Shown piece after piece: positions 56,817-64,000 of a stretch of 64,000 nt of DNA (position 1 is the first letter of the stretch; every line of letters begins with the position of its first letter). A program made the translations under genes and the position numbers. The stretch is from Terasakiella brassicae (lineage in GTDB: Bacteria > Pseudomonadota > Alphaproteobacteria > Rhodospirillales > Terasakiellaceae): the NCBI RefSeq assembly GCF_014641495.1, contig NZ_BMHV01000006.1, positions 62,001 to 126,000 of the forward strand. The letters are read 5' to 3'. The notes beneath the pieces are model-generated. The model was not told the origin of the DNA, made no database searches, and was given only the letters and a program-made list of their open reading frames with translations.

Positions 56817-57524
56817 TTATTGGGCCGGTTGTGTATCCAAAAGCCTTTGATCCAGTGAATCCATTATGGTTCTGGCATTTTTGGATCGTTTTGAAATGAC
56901 CAAATAGGCGGAATATTGAGAGATTAAATCCACAAGGAAGTCATCGGGGGCCATTTGATTTTTTTTCATGGCATTTTGTATGGGGCGTGCATAATCCAGC
57001 AAATAATCGACATTGCCATTTTGCAATTGGCGAATAGCATCCTGATGTTCAGCCGTTTCAAGGACGGTAATTTTATTTGCGGGGTCTTTTAAGAACTGAA
57101 TGCGCCCATCATAAGCATATCCCCGAATGATCAAAACGCTTTTGCCCCGTAATCCGGATAGGCCGGAAATATGGGGGCGGTCCTTTTTATGATACGCATT
57201 TAACGTAATGTGGCTGACGGGTTGATTGCTATAAAAAACATGATCACTCACATCAATGTGATGGGCGGAAATGGTCATATCTGTGCGCCCCAAAATAATA
57301 TTTTTGGCAAGGCGCGGCGGCGGCAAGGCCTTGTAAACCGGTTGCAGGTCTAATGTTTTTAGGTGTTGATCCAACAGGTCTTTCCATATGCCACTCAGGG
57401 TTCCATCTTCGGCAATAGTGAAATAGGGGTCAAAAGAATAAACGCCGACCGTCAATACTTGTTTGCTCTGCGCAGGCGTGTGCCATACCAGAAGAAAGAC
57501 AAGAAGGAGGAAAACCCGTTGCAT
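56817..57524 (-). CDS. Periplasmic solute-binding protein, family 3 type
   Basis: A 235-residue exported protein with a signal peptide (about residues 1-20) and a type 2 periplasmic-binding fold (LTVGVYSFDPYFTIAEDGTLSGIWKDLL near the start, GKSVLIIRGYAYDGRI mid-protein). No permease or ATPase gene adjoins it, so it may be an orphan sensor or binding protein rather than part of an ABC transporter. The ATG at 57524 has GGAG six bases upstream; an in-frame TTG at 57530 is less likely. Confidence 0.85.
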   Translation of the reverse strand: MQRVFLLLVFLLVWHTPAQSKQVLTVGVYSFDPYFTIAEDGTLSGIWKDLLDQHLKTLDLQPVYKALPPPRLAKNIILGRTDMTISAHHIDVSDHVFYSNQPVSHITLNAYHKKDRPHISGLSGLRGKSVLIIRGYAYDGRIQFLKDPANKITVLETAEHQDAIRQLQNGNVDYLLDYARPIQNAMKKNQMAPDDFLVDLISQYSAYLVISKRSKNARTIMDSLDQRLLDTQPAQ

Positions 57525-57606
57525 GCACAACTCCGAATGAAGGGCGGTTTCGGACGGTAACGGTCTTTTCTTTTTATTGTTTTATATTCTAACAGTTGAA
57601 TTATGC

Positions 57607-57641
57607 AATTTCTATTATGCAGAAGTGTAATAATAGAAATT
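57607..57641. promoter_or_regulatory. 12-bp perfect inverted repeat upstream of purH
   Basis: AATTTCTATTAT and ATAATAGAAATT flank an 11-base spacer in the 229-bp gap between the binding-protein gene and purH. It could be an operator or an RNA hairpin. It is not a terminator, as no T tract follows. Confidence 0.45.
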
Positions 57642-57753
57642 CTGCCAAAGGCACGATATTTCGCATTGCAGACTTAACAAGTGCCCCTACATCTGGTATG
57701 AGGTGCGCCATATATTCCAACCCATATTATTTTGTAGGAGCTTGGGTCGTATC

Positions 57754-59325
57754 ATGGCTACTCCCATCCGTCGCGCATTGCTTTCCGTTTCCGATAAAAC
57801 CGGCCTTGTTGAGTTCGCTCAGGCCCTGGCAGACAAAGGTGTTGAGCTGTTGTCCACGGGCGGCACGTTCAAAACATTGAAAGATGCCGGTATTCCGGTG
57901 ATCGAGGTTTCTTCCCATACCGGTTTCCCGGAAATTATGGATGGTCGTGTCAAGACCTTGCATCCTAAAATCCACGGTGGCTTGCTGGCCCTGCGCGACA
58001 ATGACGAACATGTCGCCGCGATGGCAGAACACGATATTGCCCCGATCGATTTGCTGGCGGTCAACCTGTATCCGTTCGAATCCACTGTGGCGGCGGGTGC
58101 GGATTTTGATACCTGCATTGAAAATATCGATATCGGCGGGCCAGCGATGATCCGCGCGGCAGCAAAAAACTGGCAAGGTGTCTGTACCGTTGTGGATGTT
58201 GAAGATTACGCGCTGGTTTTGGAAGAGCTAAACGCAAACAACGGCACAACCGAAGCATTCCGCAAAAAAATGTCGGCAACGGCTTATGCGCGAACAGGTG
58301 CTTATGATGCGGCCATTTCAAACTGGTATGCCAAACAGCTGGAAATTGATTACCCGAAACGAAAAGTCTTTGCCGGGGAATTGAAACAAACCATGCGTTA
58401 TGGCGAAAACTCCCATCAGTCTGCGGCCTTTTATGTCACAGGCGAAAATCGCCCCGGTGTGGCAACGGCAGAACAGTTGAACGGTAAAGAACTGTCTTAT
58501 AATAACGTCAACGATACGGACGCCGCTTTTGAACTGGTGTCTGAATTTAAAGACGATACGGCCTGTGTGATTGTTAAACATGCCAACCCTTGTGGCGTGG
58601 CTGTCGGTGATAACCTGAAAGACGCTTACCTGCGCGCTTATTCGTGTGATACCGAAAGTGCCTTTGGCGGGATCGTGGCCTTTAACAAAACATTGGACGG
58701 TGCAACGGCAGAAGAATTGTCAAAAATCTTCCTCGAAGTGGTGATTGCCCCGCAAATTGACGAAGACGCACTGGCGATCCTGTCCGGTAAGAAAAATGTC
58801 CGTGTTTTGCAAACTGGTGGCATGCCCAATGCAGGCGATACGGCAGATATGGTCAAAACCATGTCTGGTGGTTTGTTGGTGCAATCCAAAGACAACCAGA
58901 TTTTCTCCGATGATTTCAAGGTTGTGACCGAACGTCAACCGACAGAAGCGGAAATGAAAGACCTGCGTTTTGCCTTTACGGTTTGTAAGCATGTGAAATC
59001 AAACGCGATTATTTATTGCAAAAACAACATGACCGTTGGTGTTGGCGCAGGTCAAATGAGCCGGGTCAATTCTTGCCGTATCGCGGCTTTTCGCGCGGAA
59101 CAAGCGGCAAAAACCGCTGGGGATTCTGAAAGTTGGGCAAAAGGGTCTGTTGTGGCCTCTGATGCGTTCTTCCCGTTTGCGGACGGTTTGATCGAGGCAG
59201 CTGAAGCCGGTGCAACAGCCGTCATCCAGCCGGGTGGTTCTATCCGGGATGAAGAAGTCATTGCCGCAGCCAACGAACGTGGTCTTGCCATGGTCTTCAC
59301 CGGGATGCGCCACTTCCGCCACTAA
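57754..59325 (+). CDS. purH: Bifunctional AICAR transformylase / IMP cyclohydrolase
   Basis: A 523-residue enzyme for the last two steps of IMP synthesis. The N-terminal IMP cyclohydrolase domain begins [20 protein letters not shown], with STGGTFKTL near residue 33. The C-terminal transformylase domain contains [11 protein letters not shown] near residue 275 with the catalytic Lys-His. The ATG at 57754 is chosen over an upstream ATG at 57703 because it gives the canonical N-terminus. It is followed by paired hairpins and repeat copy 3. Confidence 0.97.
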   Translation: MATPIRRALLSVSDKTGLVEFAQALADKGVELLSTGGTFKTLKDAGIPVIEVSSHTGFPEIMDGRVKTLHPKIHGGLLALRDNDEHVAAMAEHDIAPIDLLAVNLYPFESTVAAGADFDTCIENIDIGGPAMIRAAAKNWQGVCTVVDVEDYALVLEELNANNGTTEAFRKKMSATAYARTGAYDAAISNWYAKQLEIDYPKRKVFAGELKQTMRYGENSHQSAAFYVTGENRPGVATAEQLNGKELSYNNVNDTDAAFELVSEFKDDTACVIVKHANPCGVAVGDNLKDAYLRAYSCDTESAFGGIVAFNKTLDGATAEELSKIFLEVVIAPQIDEDALAILSGKKNVRVLQTGGMPNAGDTADMVKTMSGGLLVQSKDNQIFSDDFKVVTERQPTEAEMKDLRFAFTVCKHVKSNAIIYCKNNMTVGVGAGQMSRVNSCRIAAFRAEQAAKTAGDSESWAKGSVVASDAFFPFADGLIEAAEAGATAVIQPGGSIRDEEVIAAANERGLAMVFTGMRHFRH

Positions 59326-59352
59326 GGCGAAGAAGGGTATTATCCAAAGACA

Positions 59353-59384
59353 AAAAGAGCCTGCCAGAAATGGCAAGCTCTTCA
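59353..59384. terminator. Hairpin after purH, left copy
   Basis: AAGAGCCTGCCA / TGGCAAGCTCTT stem with a GAAA loop and one C-A mismatch. It is nearly identical to the hairpin at 59550-59580; the two flank repeat copy 3. Confidence 0.6.
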
Positions 59385-59549
59385 GATTATTGACAAAGCC
59401 CCTAAACTGTCATCCCCGACCCTGATCGGGGATCCATCTTTGCTCAATGAGTAACATCTAATCCATTGATTTTAAATGGATCCCGCGTCAAGCGCGGGAT
59501 GACGGCTTTTGGTCAATTATTTACTGAAAACACTTTGTCAGCAGTCTGA
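59382..59549 (+). repeat. MITE-like palindromic element, copy 3
   Basis: A 168-bp element with outer arms TCAGATTATTGACAAAG and CTTTGTCAGCAGTCTGA (15 of 17 complementary). The inner arms are GTCATCCCCGACCCTGATCG...GATCCAT and ATGGATCCCGCGTCAAGCGCGGGATGAC. The centre (about 59437-59462) differs from the other copies. No ORF. It lies between purH and its second hairpin. Confidence 0.82.
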
Positions 59550-59582
59550 AGAGCTTGCCAGAAATGGCAGGCTCTTTTTTTT
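59550..59582 (+). terminator. Intrinsic terminator after purH, right copy
   Basis: AAGAGCTTGCCA / TGGCAGGCTCTT stem with a GAAA loop, followed by about eight T residues. A functional-looking terminator, now about 225 bp past the purH stop because the repeat lies between. Confidence 0.75.
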
Positions 59583-59685
59583 GTTTATGAAAATGGCCTG
59601 CATGTCTTGTGCCTTTTCTCCTTCCCTCTCGTTGTGATCCTGCTATTCTGTTGTGAATTGTTTTTTGATTTAAGGGATGGAAGAT

Positions 59686-60009
59686 ATGATCGTAACCACG
59701 ACCGATAGTGTTGAAGGCAAATCTGTAACGCAATATTGCGGGATCGTTTCCGGTGAAGCCATTTTGGGGGCGAACCTGTTTAAGGATTTCTTTGCCGGGA
59801 TCCGTGATGTGGTGGGCGGTCGATCCGGTGCCTATGAAAAAGAATTTCGCAAAGCCAAAGAAGCCGCCTTGGCTGATATGAGGGCGGAAGCACAAAGTTT
59901 GGGGGCCGATGCGGTTGTTGCGGTTGATCTGGATTACGAAGTCATCGGCGGCGATCAAAAAACCATGTTGATGGTGTCTGCCAACGGCACGGCGGTAAAG
60001 CTGGGTTAA
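59686..60009 (+). CDS. YbjQ/UPF0145 heavy-metal-binding-domain protein
   Basis: A 107-residue pentamer-forming family protein of unknown function. [14 protein letters not shown] at the start and [18 protein letters not shown] near residue 75 are typical. The ATG at 59686 has GGAAG just upstream; an ATG three codons earlier is the alternative. It is a single gene between the purH terminator and the rsmB convergent terminator. Confidence 0.92.
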   Translation: MIVTTTDSVEGKSVTQYCGIVSGEAILGANLFKDFFAGIRDVVGGRSGAYEKEFRKAKEAALADMRAEAQSLGADAVVAVDLDYEVIGGDQKTMLMVSANGTAVKLG

Positions 60010-60031
60010 GTGATATAATTTATAAAGAGAA

Positions 60032-60057
60032 ATCCCGGCTTAAGGCCGGGATGTTTC
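60032..60057. terminator. Terminator between the ybjQ-like gene and rsmB
   Basis: ATCCCGGC / GCCGGGAT stem with a TTAAG loop, then GTTTCTTTTC. It serves the ybjQ-like gene, and possibly rsmB on the other strand. Confidence 0.75.
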
Positions 60058-60060
60058 TTT

Positions 60061-61299
60061 TCAGGATGTTCGTTTAACTGCAACGGCGAAGAAACCGTCA
60101 CCACCTGCACCGGGCAGGTTGCGATAGACATCCCCGATTTGTTCAAAATTAGCATGGCCTTTCAAGAAGGCTTTTACCATCAGTTCGCCTTCTTCGGGTT
60201 GCAGGGAACAGGTGCAATAAACGATGGTGCCGCCTGTTTTTACCCAACGGCTTGCGCGGTGCCAAAGGGTGCCCTGAATATCGGCCATTGCGCGGATATC
60301 GTCTGATTTTTTTGTCCATAATCCGTCCGGGTGGCGGCGCAAGGTGCCGGTTGCGGTGCAGGGCGCATCCAGCAATATGGCATCAAATTCACAATCCGGT
60401 TCCCATTCCATCAGGTCTTTGGTCAGAATGTCTGCCTTCAGATGGGTGCGAGCCAGATTTTCTTCCAATTTTTTCAAACGGTTGGTTGATTTATCAACAG
60501 CGGTTACGTTTGCGCCAAGGGCGGCAAGCTGCATGGTTTTACCACCGGGTGCTGCGCAGAGATCCAGCACGGTCTTGCCTTTGACATCGCCCAACAGGGT
60601 GACGGGATGGGTGGCAGCCGCATCCTGTACCCACCATGATCCATTGCCATAACCGTCCAGTTCCTCAATCCGCCCACCAATGGGCAAACGGATGCTGCCG
60701 TTGGGCAGAATTTCCCCGTTTAAACGCTTGGCCCAAATGGCGGCTTCGTCGTTGTATTTTGGGGTAATGTCCAGCGGGGGTTCTTTGAGATGTGCCAGAG
60801 CAATGGCTTGGGCGGCCTCTTCGCCATAGGCGTTTTTCCAGCTTTCGATCAACCAGATGGGAATATTTTTTTCTGCGATAAAGGCCGGGGCAAATTCTTT
60901 TTCAGCTTGTTCACGGTCAATCCGGCGCAGGACCGCATTGACCAGCTTTTTATACTGCATAAAATCGACCCGCCCGGTCAGAATTTGTGCTTCGGACAAA
61001 ACCGCATGCGCCGGTACATGCATAAAATAAAGCTGGGCGACGCCAAGACGCATCACGTTCAGAATATCACGGGCCGCCCCTTTGGGTCGTTTTTCCAGAC
61101 ATTCATTGATTAAATGATCGATAAAACCCTTATGACGCATGGTTGTGGTCAGAAGCGCGCGGGAAAAAGACTTGGCTTTCGGCGTGAGCTTATCCAGATG
61201 GGGATGCGAATTAAAAGCCTCGTCCATCGGGCGTTTTTTACCCAAAACCTGACAAAGTACATCATAGGCGATACGACGGGGCATAGGGCGGACTTTCAT
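60061..61299 (-). CDS. rsmB: 16S rRNA (cytosine967-C5)-methyltransferase
   Basis: A 412-residue enzyme with an N-terminal NusB-like RNA-binding domain (about residues 1-135) and a SAM-dependent methyltransferase domain. DLCAAPGGKT near residue 246, DAPCTATGTLRRHPD near residue 314 (motif IV cysteine) and CTCSLQPEEGE near residue 366 (motif VI cysteine) are present. It is followed by a hairpin terminator and lies downstream of htpX on the same strand with a 50-bp gap. Confidence 0.95.
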   Translation of the reverse strand: MKVRPMPRRIAYDVLCQVLGKKRPMDEAFNSHPHLDKLTPKAKSFSRALLTTTMRHKGFIDHLINECLEKRPKGAARDILNVMRLGVAQLYFMHVPAHAVLSEAQILTGRVDFMQYKKLVNAVLRRIDREQAEKEFAPAFIAEKNIPIWLIESWKNAYGEEAAQAIALAHLKEPPLDITPKYNDEAAIWAKRLNGEILPNGSIRLPIGGRIEELDGYGNGSWWVQDAAATHPVTLLGDVKGKTVLDLCAAPGGKTMQLAALGANVTAVDKSTNRLKKLEENLARTHLKADILTKDLMEWEPDCEFDAILLDAPCTATGTLRRHPDGLWTKKSDDIRAMADIQGTLWHRASRWVKTGGTIVYCTCSLQPEEGELMVKAFLKGHANFEQIGDVYRNLPGAGGDGFFAVAVKRTS

Positions 61300-61349
61300 T
61301 TAAATAAAAAGGAAACTGTCCGCCTTATACTCTACAATTTTCAACGATG

Positions 61350-62267
61350 CTAGCCCCACGGTCCTTTTGCCGGGCCATTATGACTGTCGGGAATGCGCGA
61401 ACGGTTGGTGCGGCGCGTGGGTTGTGCTTGGGCCATTTTTTTGAGGGCGGCGATACGGTTTTCCATATTGGGGTGGGTGGAAAATAAACTGTCGGTTTTG
61501 CGTCCATGCAACGGATTGACAATAAACATATGGGCGGTTGCCGGATTATTTTCCGCCGTATGATTATCAATGAGAGAAGCCCCTTGATGCATTTTGTTCA
61601 AGGCACTGGCCAGCCACATGGGTTGCCCGCAAATCTCGGCCCCGATGCGGTCGGCTTCATATTCACGGGTTCTGGAAATCAGCATTTGCACCAGCATAGC
61701 CGCCATTGGGGCGAGGATCATAATTAAAATCCCGCCGATGGGACCCAGTGGATTATTGCGGTTATCACTGGACCCGCCAAAGAAAAAAGCGAAGTTTGCC
61801 AGCATGGAAATAGCCCCGGCGATTGTGGCGGTGATGGTCATAATCAAGGTATCGCGGTTTTTAACATGGGCGAGTTCGTGCGCCATAACGCCTGCGATTT
61901 CTTCAGGTGACAGCATGTTCAGCAAGCCCGTGGTGGCGGCAACGGCAGCATTTTCAGGATTGCGCCCGGTGGCAAAGGCATTGGGTTGCGGGTTTTCCAT
62001 GATATAGACCTTGGGCATGGGCAGGTTGGCCCGTTTGGCAAGGTCTGCGACCATTTTATAAAATTCCGGTGCGCTTTGGGCATCGACGGGTCGTGCGCCA
62101 TACATACGCAAAACGATTTTATCGGAATTCCAGTAGGAAAAGGCATTCATGCCCAAGGCAATGACAAAGGCAATGACCATGCCGCTTTCGCCACCGATCA
62201 TATATCCGATCGCGAGGAACAAACCGGTCATGCCAGCCAGTAACAAGGCGGTGCGTGCGTAGCTCAT
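61350..62267 (-). CDS. htpX: Membrane protease HtpX
   Basis: A 305-residue M48-family zinc metalloprotease of the inner membrane. Two N-terminal helices (about residues 5-48), the zinc site [10 protein letters not shown] near residue 130, two further hydrophobic helices, and a downstream [10 protein letters not shown] glutamate ligand are visible. It degrades misfolded membrane proteins together with FtsH in other bacteria. The frame opens to 62426, but the ATG at 62267 gives the typical MSYARTALL start. The DUF1674 gene is divergent. Confidence 0.95.
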   Translation of the reverse strand: MSYARTALLLAGMTGLFLAIGYMIGGESGMVIAFVIALGMNAFSYWNSDKIVLRMYGARPVDAQSAPEFYKMVADLAKRANLPMPKVYIMENPQPNAFATGRNPENAAVAATTGLLNMLSPEEIAGVMAHELAHVKNRDTLIMTITATIAGAISMLANFAFFFGGSSDNRNNPLGPIGGILIMILAPMAAMLVQMLISRTREYEADRIGAEICGQPMWLASALNKMHQGASLIDNHTAENNPATAHMFIVNPLHGRKTDSLFSTHPNMENRIAALKKMAQAQPTRRTNRSRIPDSHNGPAKGPWG

Positions 62268-62352
62268 AGGCTCTAATTCCATTGCAAAATTACTGAACAC
62301 TGAGTATTTAGGGAGAAAGAACTTAAATCCGCAACCCCTTTGAGGTTCCGTC

Positions 62353-62562
62353 ATGTCTGAAACATCCGAAAATAAGCCAAAATTTACAGCAACCGACGTT
62401 GTACGCAATGAAGATGGTCGTCCCATTGCCCCGCAACCGGCCCGTAAATTTGAAACAATGGCGGATCAGGAAGATAAACCGGCAGAAGTTGGCGGACGCG
62501 AAGGCCCAGACCCGACCCGTTTTGGCGATTGGGAAAAAGGCGGCCGCTGTGTCGATTTTTAA
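62353..62562 (+). CDS. DUF1674 / SDHAF4-like succinate dehydrogenase assembly factor
   Basis: A 69-residue protein. The C-terminal [23 protein letters not shown]-type segment (residues 47-69) is the DUF1674 signature, shared with mitochondrial SDHAF4, which protects flavinated succinate dehydrogenase subunit A during assembly. It is divergent from htpX, a common alphaproteobacterial arrangement. Confidence 0.93.
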   Translation: MSETSENKPKFTATDVVRNEDGRPIAPQPARKFETMADQEDKPAEVGGREGPDPTRFGDWEKGGRCVDF

Positions 62563-62662
62563 ATAATATTTTAGCATTGATCAAATACACTTATTGGTGT
62601 GTAGATAAAATTATACCCGTTATGATATATTTTTGTTGTCGTCAGGATGGCAGGAATGATCA

Positions 62663-63100
62663 ATGCGGCCAGTTTTCTTTCTTATCATATCAATGTGCAT
62701 GATGTTGTTGGCAGAGAAGGCTGAGGCCAGGGATGTTCTGCCCGGTCCGATCCGTGCCGAGGTTTTGCAGGTGATTGATGGCGATACATTGGATGTTCGT
62801 GCGCAAATCTGGCTCGGACAGTATATTCAAACCCGTGTACGGTTATCCCAAATTGATACACCGGAATTACGTGGGCGGTGCGCGGCGGAAATGGATCGCG
62901 CGCAGCAGGCAAAGAATGCGCTGACAGACATTGTCAAATCTCGCAAAATCTGGTTAAAAAATATCCATTATGGCAAGTATGCGGGCCGGGTTTTAGCGCA
63001 ATTGGAAACCGATCAAGGGGTGGATCCGGTCGCATTCCTGATCGAAAAGGGGTTGGCGCGACCCTATGACGGTAAAAAACGCCGTTCATGGTGTCCGTGA
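62663..63100 (+). CDS. Exported thermonuclease-family protein
   Basis: A 145-residue staphylococcal-nuclease-fold protein with a signal peptide (about residues 1-22). VIDGDTLDVR near residue 36, VRLSQIDTPELRG near residue 58 and YGKYAGRVLAQ near residue 103 match SNc domains. The arginine-glutamate catalytic set (R59, E65, R108 region) appears retained. Probably a periplasmic or secreted nuclease or nucleic-acid-binding protein. It stands alone, followed 65 bp later by a hypothetical gene. Confidence 0.88.
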   Translation: MRPVFFLIISMCMMLLAEKAEARDVLPGPIRAEVLQVIDGDTLDVRAQIWLGQYIQTRVRLSQIDTPELRGRCAAEMDRAQQAKNALTDIVKSRKIWLKNIHYGKYAGRVLAQLETDQGVDPVAFLIEKGLARPYDGKKRRSWCP

Positions 63101-63165
63101 TTTTTATTCCATCTTAACAGTCTTTGCGCTATCCCTAGTGCTGAAGGTGACGCACGGATACGTTA

Positions 63166-64000
63166 ATGGTTTCGATTTTCAACCAATTTGTCGACTGGTT
63201 TTTAAAGCGCGAAGAAGGCACTGACGAAGAAGGTCAGGGGCCGTTGGCGCTTATGCAGGATATCGGTGACGTCCATGTGTTAATCGCCGAGCCTGAAGGA
63301 AAATTTGCCAGTGATGAAGCCAAGGAAGCCTTGCTTCAAGGGCTTGTTATCCCCTTAAATGAACGTGTTGGATTATCTGCGCGTCGTACGGCCCATGTTT
63401 TTAAGCGAACCAATAAAGGAACGTTGGAAAATCAATTTGAAGATGTTCTGCGGGATGGGCGCGCGTTATTGCAAAAAGAAGGGGCCGACCTGTTGATCTG
63501 GGGCAAGGTGGAACCTGAATTACAGTCTGTGCGGTGGTATTTTTTAAGTGGGATTGTGGGAAATGCCAATTTGGGCATGCCCGGTTTTGCCGAAAACCTG
63601 TTGGTGCCGTTTGAACCGGATATGGGATCACTGGACGTTTTGTATGCGGCCATTTTTGCCGCCTGTGTGCCGTCTCATCCCAGTCAGGCGTTGAAGATCG
63701 GTGAACATTTATTGAATGCGGTTGATCCGTTGACCAGATTACCTGCCGGATTAAGCCCGCGTAAAACCAGTCAGCCGGTGAAAGTTTCCACAATGGGCAT
63801 GTGTGCGGTTGTTCTGGCCAATATTGCGCGCCGTGCCAAGGAACTTGGCTGGTTTGACCCGGCCTTGAAAGCGTTTAAGACTTGGGAAGACTTGGTTGAA
63901 AAAGACAAAACGCCGCAGGAATGGGCCTTGGTCAATAATCATTATGGTTGGTTGTTTGAAGAAATGGCTGCCCATAAGGACGATAAGCAGGCGGCAGAAC
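63166..64000 (+). CDS. Hypothetical protein, partial (runs off window)
   Basis: An open frame from ATG at 63166 to the window end, at least 278 residues, with no stop. It begins MVSIFNQFVDWFLKREEG and continues as a soluble alpha/beta protein with stretches such as LLIWGKVEPELQSVRWYFLSG and a helical C-terminal part that may contain TPR-like repeats. No signal peptide or membrane helix is evident. I do not recognise the family. The 3' end lies beyond the window. Confidence 0.75.
   Translation, partial: MVSIFNQFVDWFLKREEGTDEEGQGPLALMQDIGDVHVLIAEPEGKFASDEAKEALLQGLVIPLNERVGLSARRTAHVFKRTNKGTLENQFEDVLRDGRALLQKEGADLLIWGKVEPELQSVRWYFLSGIVGNANLGMPGFAENLLVPFEPDMGSLDVLYAAIFAACVPSHPSQALKIGEHLLNAVDPLTRLPAGLSPRKTSQPVKVSTMGMCAVVLANIARRAKELGWFDPALKAFKTWEDLVEKDKTPQEWALVNNHYGWLFEEMAAHKDDKQAAE

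Noticed and set aside
59382-59549. Repeat copy 3 considered as an insertion sequence
   Set aside because: It is too short for a transposase and has no ORF, so it is treated as a non-autonomous palindromic element.

Overview
The window looks like a chromosomal segment from a free-living alphaproteobacterium, probably a Rhodospirillales-type organism with moderate G+C. The assignment rests on gene order and protein families: parB-parA-rsmG-mnmG-mnmE, rho, hemJ-hemH-hemE, ppsR-maf-aroE-coaE-dnaQ, secB, fxsA, a Tim44-domain gene and mltA, together with an SDHAF4-like DUF1674 protein and class III alcohol dehydrogenase. The species cannot be fixed from sequence reading alone.

The window appears to span the chromosomal replication origin. 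The 18381-18811 gap lies between hemE and ppsR, the same neighbours that flank the mapped Caulobacter origin and the predicted Rickettsia origin. It holds two perfect and several one-mismatch DnaA boxes, three GAnTC sites and a repeated 17-mer. Genes left of it run mainly leftward and genes right of it mainly rightward, as expected for leading-strand bias. Three perfect parS sites and one near-perfect site lie at 2.5-11.2 kb, beside parAB.

Layout. 1-6.3 kb: chromosome partitioning and tRNA/rRNA modification. 6.4-13.5 kb: thioredoxin-fold protein, Ogt, quinone reductase, pirin, a DUF4197 gene overlapping a small potassium-channel gene, and a glycosyltransferase. 13.6-18.4 kb: rho and the late haem genes. 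18.4-24.1 kb: oriC, ppsR-maf-aroE-coaE-dnaQ-FecR-like, secB and fxsA. 24.2-29.4 kb: Tim44-like gene, mltA, then a cobalamin riboswitch in front of a quinol-dependent nitric oxide reductase and a convergent Coq4-like gene. 29.5-38.8 kb: polysaccharide deacetylase, glnD, uracil-DNA glycosylase-like protein, sirtuin, LMW phosphatase, a 58-residue gene, a diguanylate cyclase and adenosine kinase. 38.9-47.8 kb: typA, SLC13 and EamA transporters, lutABC, Smr and XRE genes. 47.8-53.0 kb: a secreted protein, gpsA-yciI-EVE-Rieske and acsA. 53.1-57.5 kb: a MazEF-type toxin-antitoxin pair with paired operators, the formaldehyde genes fghA-adhC with a divergent LysR gene, and a periplasmic binding protein. 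57.6-64 kb: purH, YbjQ, rsmB, htpX, DUF1674, a nuclease and a gene running off the window.

Most content is core metabolism. The most unusual element is the cobalamin riboswitch placed before the NO reductase gene. A family of about 167-bp palindromic, MITE-like elements occurs three times, each beside the 3' end of a gene. No tRNA, rRNA, CRISPR array, prophage or transposase gene was seen.
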